Shown here: positions 56,759-64,000 of the stretch, one piece after another | How positions within the stretch are numbered: position 1 is the stretch's first letter | Layout: the number at the start of each line of letters is the position of its first letter | NCBI GenBank assembly: GCA_029204225.1 | Contig: CM055100.1 | Coordinates: 21,271,152-21,335,151 of the forward strand | DNA length: 64,000 nucleotides | Reading direction: 5' to 3' | From: Diphasiastrum complanatum | Taxonomy: Eukaryota > Streptophyta > Lycopodiopsida > Lycopodiales > Lycopodiaceae | Made by a program: the position numbers and the translations under genes | The notes under the pieces: generated by a model | Database searches by the model: none | The model's input: only the letters and a program-made list of their open reading frames with translations | What the model was told of the DNA's origin: nothing

Positions 56759-57500
56759 TTGAAGTGAAGAAAACTCAAATGATGAATAATAAATGTTGCT
56801 ACACACTCTCAATACGATCCAATAATAGAGTACTATCTCCTCCTATGAAAGATCTTGCAACTATTTGTGAATTGATTCTCACTAGCTACACAAATCTCTC
56901 TAAAACAAGATCTATTTCACATCAAATGATTTAGTATAGGAAAAGTTAGGATCAAACACTCTTAGCACGTGTGAAGTACACTAAAAAACCAAATTTGACT
57001 CAAATACAATAATATTGCATGAAACAAAATGGCTAAGATCTCAAAACAGTGCCTAGATCACATATAGATGAGATTGGTAAGCATACAATTGTGATTTTGG
57101 ATCAATCAAGTAGTCTCTTGAACAAACCAAATGTGTCCACCCAGGTCTAGGTGCCCTACCTAACCCTCTTCAAAAGCTTATAGCGTATGATTGGCTCAAC
57201 CAAATGGAATGAAATTGATTGCATCAGAAACTAGCAAAAACAGCTTCAAAACAAGCTATCAAGCAAGATAAATGGATCAAACATGAGAGAGAACTTTCAA
57301 ACTGAAATTGGATGTTCCTCACATGTGTCTGAGCACCTGATTCCGTACAGTACCAGGTTAGACCCAATCAATGTCCTTTTGATCTCTTTTGATCCAAGAT
57401 TGAACAAGATAACTAGGAAAATGGGCCTTGACAACTTCTAGCTCAAGATTGATGAAAAATCTTCACTTAGATGGATCAAAATGCATGGTAACCTTAGGTA

Positions 57501-58104
57501 GGCTCTGATACAATGATGATTTCACACGTGTGGATTGTCCACAACATGTACTTGTGATCTCCTAAGGTGCGTAGATGCACCAAGATCAAGACTAGATTGA
57601 GATTCAAAATCAATCTTAGATCCTATGGCAAAAACACACGACTACATGCATTCAATCACTTCCAACTCTCACTCACACATGTGGGAAGTATTCAAAAATT
57701 ATTCTAAGTAAAAACAAGCTACTCTCCTCCGGTAGAGAGAGAAAAGCCATCATGAGATCTTGGGTAGAGAGAGAAAGCTAGAAACCCTTTGTCACCTCTT
57801 AATCCTATTGGACCATTGATCCATGCACCTCTTAATTCTATTGGACTATATTCAAGCACACCTCAAATTCCTATTGGACCTCACATGGTTCCATCTCTAA
57901 ATCCTATTGGAAGATATTACACTTGTCTACACTCTAATTGGCATGAGTTTAGCCTCTTTCTCTATTTTGGCTCAATAGTGGCATTACAAGTGGAAATGTA
58001 TAATTTGCCCTTTGTTCCTATCAACATCCTACACCTAGATGCTTGATGTGGAAAAACATAAGACCCCTATATCTAACATAGATAATCTTTTTCAATTCTT
58101 CACA
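57501..58104 (-). repeat. Y1 primer site and 5' LTR (591 bp)
   Basis: The primer site is 57513-57501 (TTGTATCAGAGCC on the minus strand). The LTR is 57514-58104. Relative to the 3' LTR it lacks about 120 bp after GAGAAAGCTAGAAA (57783) and a shorter piece near 57910. CACACGTGTG is at 57523-57532. The leader is 56759-57500 with a CCGTACAGTACC phrase near 57342. Confidence 0.88.
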
Positions 58105-58109
58105 CATGT

Positions 58110-58180
58110 CCTTAGCTAAATATGGCCATAAATTCTTCCTCCCTTAAATAGACTTTGTCCTCAAAATGGGAAAGAGAAGA
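58110..58180 (-). repeat. Chromovirus-like LTR edge and purine tract
   Basis: On the minus strand, TTTGAGGACAAAGTCTATTT is followed by AAGGGAGGAAGAA and a decayed LTR start. This is the gypsy pattern of an acidic pol end followed by a purine tract. Y1 inserted about 30 bases inside the LTR. The identification rests on this motif only. Confidence 0.35.
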
Positions 58181-58559
58181 CATGAAATTATTGCTTAAGC
58201 TTTCAGCTCTTACCCAAAAATTATAATTTTTATTTTGATCTTTCCATCTGGAATAAGTACTCAAAGATGAAACAATTCTTTAGTTGTTTGCCTCTACTCA
58301 GGAATACTAACTTAGACTCCGAAAATACACTAAGCTGTAAATCTTTCTAATTGGTTGATCTTCTCCAAATAAAGGCATCACCTTCATTTTGTAATTACAT
58401 GAAACCCTAGCATAATCAGTCATTTATTCTAAATATCAAGTCCAAAGGCTAACGAAATTTCAACTTACTATAATAGTGCTTCTTGGTGTTGGACTTACTT
58501 CCTCTACTCTCCTAACTTTCATGTTAGTATAGTTCCATTCATATTTCTGTAGTTGTACA
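58181..58559. other. Unannotated sequence
   Basis: Presumed decayed gypsy interior upstream of the purine tract. No motif is seen. Confidence 0.25.
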
Positions 58560-59322
58560 CGCATTGTCACATAGTTTGCATAAATGCTCTATTGTTGAAG
58601 ACAGACAAGAGCTCTAAAAGACTAAGCTAGAATGCTCAAGAGAGTTCAAGCTTGAAAGCTTGATAGAGAGCTAACAACAATACTTTCTAATTGTGAACGA
58701 TCTGCTTGATGAGAGCGCATGAAGCTTCGTGTAATAACACTCAACTCCTTCACAATTCACAATGTTGATTCGGGACTTTTGATGAGATGTATGAACAGCT
58801 GATTTATACTAAGTAATTAGGTCGTCAAATGCGATTGCTAGTTGGCTGGAGTCCGTTGGCATTCATCCAGTTCCTTTTCAGAAATTGATTGCTGATAAGT
58901 GGTGACAATTGGCCGTAAATAGTCTGTCTGCATAAATGAACGTAAACTATCACTTTGCATTAATGAACATGAACTGTCACAGACGACAATGTCACAAAAA
59001 GACGACAGGGTCGACTTTTGGAGAAATGTGACAGTGTCGCAAAATCTCATGTACTTAATATTGGAGTATTCCCACATTTTGCCAAAGTCATTTTTTCAAC
59101 ATTTGAGGCACTTTGAAAAATGCGAAAAATACAACACTGCATTTTTACTCGCAAATGCTTACAGGCGAAAAATGCAAAAAAGACGACACTACATTTTTAC
59201 ACGTAATTCCTAACAGGTGACAATGTCGCAAAAAGATGAAAAAGATGACACTATAATTTTGCTCGTAATTTTTTACAGTGTTATTGACTGTGACAAAAGG
59301 CGACACTGTCGGGTTTTGTAGA
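58560..59322 (-). repeat. T-type LTR, reverse orientation (partial)
   Basis: On the minus strand it shows T-like order: iterations of CGACA(A/C)TGTCG-type cores (about 59310-58980), a GACCTAATTACTTAG phrase like T1 CCTAATTAGGTGAC, and TATAAAT (about 58808). It is interrupted at 59322 by the forward T2 LTR, giving a back-to-back pair. Similarity to T1 is patchy, so it may be a sister family. Confidence 0.45.
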
Positions 59323-60094
59323 TGTTGGAAATTAAGCCCACAGTTGTCTCCCGTAACTTAGACAGCCAATTTATTTGAAGGATGTCTATAACGAACTTCG
59401 GGCTGATCTGCAGCAAAGGGTAACCAATCACATCATAATTTTTAAGTTCAGATGTTAAGTTTAATAATTTGAAGTCATTAGAGACTTGGCATTCTTCAAG
59501 GACTTCCACAGACTTGCATTTAGAACAAGTCTGCAGATTTACATTATTTCTAAACAGTCTGTAGAAATACACTAAGTGTCGCAGTTCCTATTTTTTGTAC
59601 TTTCTGAAAACTGCGACACTTACCTTCGACTTCTTTCATTTAATTATTTTTAAAGAAGTCAACTTCTTCACAGTTCAACAGTTTAACTTTTTTAACACCT
59701 TCACATTTTTTTGCATTTTTCCAAAAAATGCGAAGAGAGAGAAAATTCCAAAAGGTCCTCTATTTTTAAGGGTTAAACTGCTAAAGACACTTTCGCCAAC
59801 TTTCTAAGGACATCTTAAAACTTGTTCAAAGGCACCATCAGTTTTTTTGCAAAATCTTGAAAGAAGAGGTAAAATGCCGAAGGTTGTCTATTTTGAACGA
59901 GGAACATTCCAGCCACTTCCCAAACTTTGTGAAGTGAGAGAAAACCACTTCACGTAAAATGTGAAGTGAGAGATTTTGCGATGTCCTCGTCCGCATCAAC
60001 AATCCTGACTTGTTGACCGTATATATACACTATGTATAGTTGTCACAAAAGCCATATACTTCCAAGTACAACGACTTTCCTTCTTAGCTGACAT
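59323..60094 (+). repeat. T2 LTR, truncated at its 3' side
   Basis: Starts with the same TGTTGGAAATTAAGCCCA as T1 and follows it closely, except for the 117 bp missing after GTTGTCTCC. It reaches the TACTTCCAAGTACAAC block and then stops at about 60094, where V2 gag sequence begins mid-frame. Confidence 0.75.
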
Positions 60095-62012
60095 CAAAAG
60101 ACTTTGTCAAGTATTGTGGATTTGCAAGAGATCTTGGTGAATGAGGAGTATAGGCTTCAATCAAGAGGAGGTGGATCTACATCAACATCTCAATATGAAG
60201 AGGAGGCTATGTTCATCAAAGGCAAGTTCAAGGGCAAAGGCAAAGACAAATGGTCTAAAGGAAAAGATGAAGGTGAGACTTCTTTTTTTGGCAAAAAGAA
60301 AGATAAGTCTAAGTTGAAATGCTTTTATTGTAGAATCAAAGGGAATTTTGTTAATGAATGTTTGAAGAAGCAAAGAGATGAAGGTGGATTGAAGCATATA
60401 CTCTTCATTCACCAAGATCTAGATGGTGGATTGATAGTGGAGCTCGTTCACGCATGACTAGTCACAAGGAGTTCTTTACTTCTTTGGTCACTTATGATGG
60501 AGCCAAGAAAGCAATTTACATGGCCAATGGTAGTGAGTGGGTGATCGAAGGTATTGGTTCAATTCCTATTTGCCATTCTACTAATAGAAAAGAAAGACTT
60601 GATGGTGTTCTTTACATTCCTTCACTTTCAAAGAATTTGCTAAGTGTTGGTCAAATGATAGAGAAAGGACACATGGTAAAGTTTGGTGGTGATGTTTGTT
60701 TCATTAAAAAGGAAGAAATTTTGGTTGCTAGGGGCAATAGACAAGGTAGATTTTTCAAGCTTGATGATTTTGTTATGGCTAACAAAAAGGATGGAATGGA
60801 AAAGGAGATTGGTCTCAACTTTCCAAAGTTACCTTTTAGCATCAATAAGATTGGTGGATCTTAACAAGGTCTAACAAGCTTCCTTATGCTAGATCTAGGT
60901 CAAGATCTAATATGCTTTTTGGAGATGTTCATCTTTGTGCTAACTTGGCTAGTCTTGAGGATAATGATGGTGTTTCAATGGTTCTTCATGGCAAGTGCAA
61001 GCATGCAAAAGGTAAGGAAAGAGCTAACTTCATCAATGGAGGTGGTGAAGGTTCTTCCTTGGAAAATATTGTTGTTAATGATTTCTTTGATCATATTAGC
61101 AAGTGGAGTCACATGTCTTCATAAAGAGAGTAGATCAAATGGTTCTATCAAGAGACTTGATGAGGGAGATAGTCACAAGTCAAGAAGAAGAGAAGTATGT
61201 GAAGAGTTCAAAGTAGGATGTACTTTGAATGATAGTGAGGAAGAATCATTATTATATGAGTCATTACCTAAATCATTGAGTAGAAGTTCTTGTTTGAAAA
61301 AAGAGAGTACTTCAATCATCCTTATGTTGAAAGTACTAATCATTTTTTTCATGGCTTGTAATGTCTTTGAGGTTTCTACTCTTATGATGCAATCATGAAG
61401 AGGGAGTCTTATGAAGGAAAGAGCAATGGAAGATTGGTTCTTGGGAAGATCCAAGGCATGGATCTCACATCTCTTCATCAACTCAAAGGATTCTATGATT
61501 ATGAATTGATCACTCATGATCAAGATGGCAAAAGGTTGGTTGGAGAAGACTACATGGAGCAAATCGAGAGGCAATTTCTTCAAGGCAAGGGAGATTTCAT
61601 TGGTGAGCTTATTGAGGTTTTTTATGGACTGAAGAGGGCTGGATTTATTAGGTTTGTACTCATCTTCACCTACTCTACTTCATGTTGGATGAAAATTTTG
61701 GAATCTATCTTTTGATTTATGATGGTGACATTGGTGACATTGTTTTCACTAACCTTTGTGAAAATTTGAAATCAAGAATTGATGAGATCTTGTTGAATCT
61801 AGACCACATGTTTGAGAGGGATTATTTCTAGAGGGTCAAGTCTGAAGATATACATATCTTTGATGTCTTTAATGATCAAGAGAAAGGTAAGCAAGTGGAA
61901 GAGACTCACTTTGTTTTACTCACATGTTTTGGAGAATTTTCTTGTGTAGATGATGCTATGTAAGAGGATATTGGTTCTCATGGTTTTCATGCTGGAGAAG
62001 CAAGTAATGGAT
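60095..62012 (+). pseudogene. Copia V2: second V copy with the same unknown region
   Basis: It begins inside gag (matching V1 QKTLPSIVDLQEILVNEEYR). The zinc knuckle is CFYCRIKGNFVNEC (60320-60361), with Asn for His as in V1. The protease is damaged: WWIDSGA is only partly readable near 60424-60450. Post-protease TNRKERLDGVLYIPSLSKNL runs without the V1 frame break. From about 60870 the unknown region follows V1 through the hydrophobic stretch, DLTSLHQLKGFYD, EDYMEQIERQFLQ and FTNLCENLKSRIDEIL, up to AGEASNG at 62012, where X2 is inserted. It lacks about 75 bp near 61098 that V1 has, and has several stops and shifts. The rest of V2 should lie beyond the window. Confidence 0.85.
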
Positions 62013-62703
62013 TGTGAAGAATTGCCAAAAATTGGCAAATCTAGCTTGATAAAAAACCATAAAAAATGGTGTAAATTTTGTACATAATTGGGTTCCACAC
62101 ATGTATGGCCACAATGCCACGTGGAAACCCACTCCTAATGTAGGTTAGGTTAAGTAAAGAGAGTTGGCCATGTCTATTTGGTGGTCATCCCTACTTTATA
62201 AGACCTACACGTGAAAATTTGACCAACTAGCTACCTACCAAGCATAACTCTAGGATCTAGGCTAGGGTTTCATTTTAGGACAAGAAGGGTGAGCTAACTT
62301 CCTTATTACATGCTGGAAATCCACCTAACTTCAAGAAGGAAGTCGAATTTGCTATGTATTCCAAGTTCCCATAGTGAGAAGATAGAAAACTTTTTGGAGC
62401 TCATTGGCAATCTCAAGCTAGTTCACTATGTACATTGAGTTTTTGTGATCCAAATGAAACCAAATCAATTTCTAATTGTTTCTAAGGTTGAAGGCCATAC
62501 TAAAGCCTGTAGTACACACGTGTGGGCTCGGATTTCAATGTTGATCAATGCTTTTGATTGTTAATGCTTGTTGTTTGTCAAATTGCCAATCTAGATCAAC
62601 TTTTTTGTGTCTAGTTTTTTGATAGATTGTTAAGCAAGCATCCAATCACTCTTGTGGATCTTTTGTAGATCCATTTATGATCCTAAAGTACAGTACTTTC
62701 ACA
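62013..62703 (+). repeat. X2 5' LTR (691 bp)
   Basis: TGTGAAGAATTGCC at 62013 to GTACTTTCACA at 62703, next to the primer site. CACACGTGTG is at 62515-62524; TTATTACATGCTGG is near 62304. It lies directly in the V2 reading frame, so X2 is younger than V2. Confidence 0.9.
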
Positions 62704-62716
62704 TTGTATCAGAGCA
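62704..62716 (+). promoter_or_regulatory. X2 primer-binding site
   Basis: TTGTATCAGAGCA, one change from the Met-type site, adjoins the LTR. A leader of about 760 bp follows, containing two similar blocks (about 63115-63235 and 63285-63410) that duplicate a CTTCATTCCAACTTTGTGAG segment. Confidence 0.8.
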
Positions 62717-63114
62717 AAGTACAAGAGCATAAGCCATTGATCTAATGCAAATCGAGGGCAAGCTAAAATCTTGATTTTGGTGAGGAGATTTGATCCCAAA
62801 CTTGGTAGGGGTCCAAATCTGTACTTTCCACATGTGTGGGTACCTCTTAACCTACATTTAATGAATGGTATTCATTTGATCCAAAAAAAATCCAATTTGT
62901 GACTGTTGGTGTAATTTTTGGTGGAGATCCTAGGATAATCTACCAAGATCATTTGCCATTGATTAGATTTGAATTTCTTTCATGGAATCTAATTAATCTA
63001 GGCTGAGTTCAAGTCCTAGTAAGGTTAATAACAGGTCTTGAAAGTACACCAAGAAGGAAGAAAGAGATTCAATCAGTTTATTTTCCAAAAATAGCCAAAA
63101 TTGGCAAGATTTGA

Positions 63115-63410
63115 TTGTAAGTAGATTTCACATCATCTTATCTTCATTCCAACTTTGTGAGGGAGTGATAGAACTGAGATTATAAGTCCATTTGTTGGAT
63201 TAGAAATCTAATTTGAGTGAAACACTACAAAAGAGAGACGTTAGTGAGTTTCTAGAGACAATCAAATCCATTTCTTGGCAAGATTTGTTTGAAAGTAGTT
63301 TTCACTTCATCTTATCTTCATTCCAACTTTGTGAGGGAGTGATAGAACTGTGATTATAAGTCCATTTGTTGGATTAAAAATCAAATTTGAGTGAAACACT
63401 GCAAGTGTGA
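63115..63410 (+). repeat. Partial tandem duplication in X2 leader
   Basis: Two adjacent copies of about 170 bp each contain CATCTTATCTTCATTCCAAC, GAGGGAGTGATAGAACTG and GTCCATTTGTTGGATTA. The X1 and X3 leaders have this block once. Confidence 0.75.
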
Positions 63411-63473
63411 GACCTTTGTGAGTTTCAAGTCAATCGAATCTATTTCTTGTTTGTAGAAGTCACTAGTAAGATG

Positions 63474-64000
63474 AAATCTGCTGGAGCATACCTTCTAGAA
63501 GCTAGTGAGAGATTCAATTCTACAAATTATGCTATTTGAAGGTTAGGATGGAGTCACTCTTGGTGCTCCAAGACCTTTATGAGTTCTTGATTGAAGATGA
63601 ATATGAATCTCTAGGTGCACAGGAGTTAGCTAGATACAAGAAGAGATCTAGGCTTGCACTTCGTTGTGTGAAGATGAATGTGAGCAATGATTTGTTAAGA
63701 GAAGTATCAGCATGTACTAGTGCTAAAGAGGCTTGGGAGTCTTTAAAATCAATATATGAATCTAGTAACACTTCAAGAGTACTCATGCTTAGAAATTAGA
63801 TTTTGCAAAGCATGAGGAGAAGTGAGGAGAGTGCACAGGATTATGTACTCAGAATCAAGTCTCTAAATAGAGAGTTGGCTTCCATTGGAGAGAAGATTCA
63901 TGATGGAGAGCTTGTACAAATTGCTCTTAATGGTCTAGGAGATGACTTTGCAAATTTGGTCCAAAGTTTTGCCATCCAAGACACTTTGCCAACTATAGAA
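63474..64000 (+). pseudogene. Copia X2 gag, running off the window
   Basis: The ATG at 63474 gives MKSAGAYLLEASERFNSTNY AI, then a one-base loss turns the Trp codon into TGA and shifts frame. The open frame resumes at MESLLVLQDLYEFLIEDEYE and runs to SRVLMLRN, a stop where Gln is expected (63797), then ILQSMRRSEESAQDYVLRIK and ALNGLGDDFANLVQ to the end. UBN2-type Gag, close to X1. The rest lies outside the window. Confidence 0.85.

Larger units (their letters stand above)
50090..58109 (-). mobile_element. Copia Y1 element with internal duplication
   Basis: Flanked by CATGT (50090-50094 and 58105-58109). On the minus strand: 5' LTR 58104-57514, primer site, leader, gag, protease, integrase, RT-RNase H, then a second copy of RT-RNase H, purine tract and 3' LTR 50829-50095. 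The two LTRs differ mainly by two deletions in the 5' copy (591 versus 735 bp). Several frame lesions make it defective. Confidence 0.92.

Overview
The window is a retrotransposon graveyard from a plant nuclear genome. The families present (Ty1/copia gag-pol with UBN2/DUF4219-type Gag, Ty3/gypsy fragments, initiator-Met-type primer sites, a long-inverted-repeat DNA transposon, a MITE) are plant-typical. No bacterial operon, rRNA, tRNA or intact host gene was recognised, and the species cannot be named from this sequence. Family names used here (S, T, U, V, W, X, Y, Z, G) are local labels.

Layout. 1-7.5 kb: two copies of copia family S, split by a gypsy-type LTR with a tRNA-Asp-like primer site and by a reverse copia remnant (U). 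7.5-12.2 kb: copia T1, inserted into S2, whose gag is interrupted by a 2.5 kb DNA transposon carrying a 1.1 kb hairpin. 12.2-17.5 kb: X- and Y-family LTR remnants, a chromovirus-like polypurine tract/LTR edge, a 378 bp MITE and an unidentified broken gene. 17.5-32.8 kb: a reverse-strand nest of X3, W, Y2 and X1. An intact forward copia element (Z, 21995-27855) sits inside Y2, with indistinguishable 653 bp LTRs, a TGAGA target duplication and one 1316-codon gag-pol. 33-39.5 kb: reverse gypsy element G. 39.6-42.8 kb: an LTR-like block with an 81 bp tandem repeat, then sequence in which I recognise nothing. 42.8-43.7 kb: a solo X LTR with CATCT duplication. 44.2-49.2 kb: V1, flanked by ACTTC. 49.2-50.1 kb: a LINE-like trace, a (CT)n tract and an LTR remnant. 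50.1-58.1 kb: Y1, flanked by CATGT, with a 1.92 kb tandem duplication of pol. 58.1-64 kb: back-to-back T-type LTRs, a second V copy (V2) and an X element (X2) inserted in V2 that runs off the window.

How the parts relate. Z is the only element here with a complete set of parts (promoter, primer site, Gag, protease, integrase, RT, RNase H, polypurine tract, two LTRs). It is the most likely currently active element and a possible source of enzymes for defective relatives. The most unusual item is the V family. It keeps a Z-like Gag and protease, but integrase is reduced to vestiges and RT/RNase H are replaced by a long reading frame of unknown origin, about 2.2 kb in V1. The same unknown region occurs in the opposite orientation in V2, so it is a heritable family structure. 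Both V copies also have the zinc-knuckle histidine replaced by asparagine.
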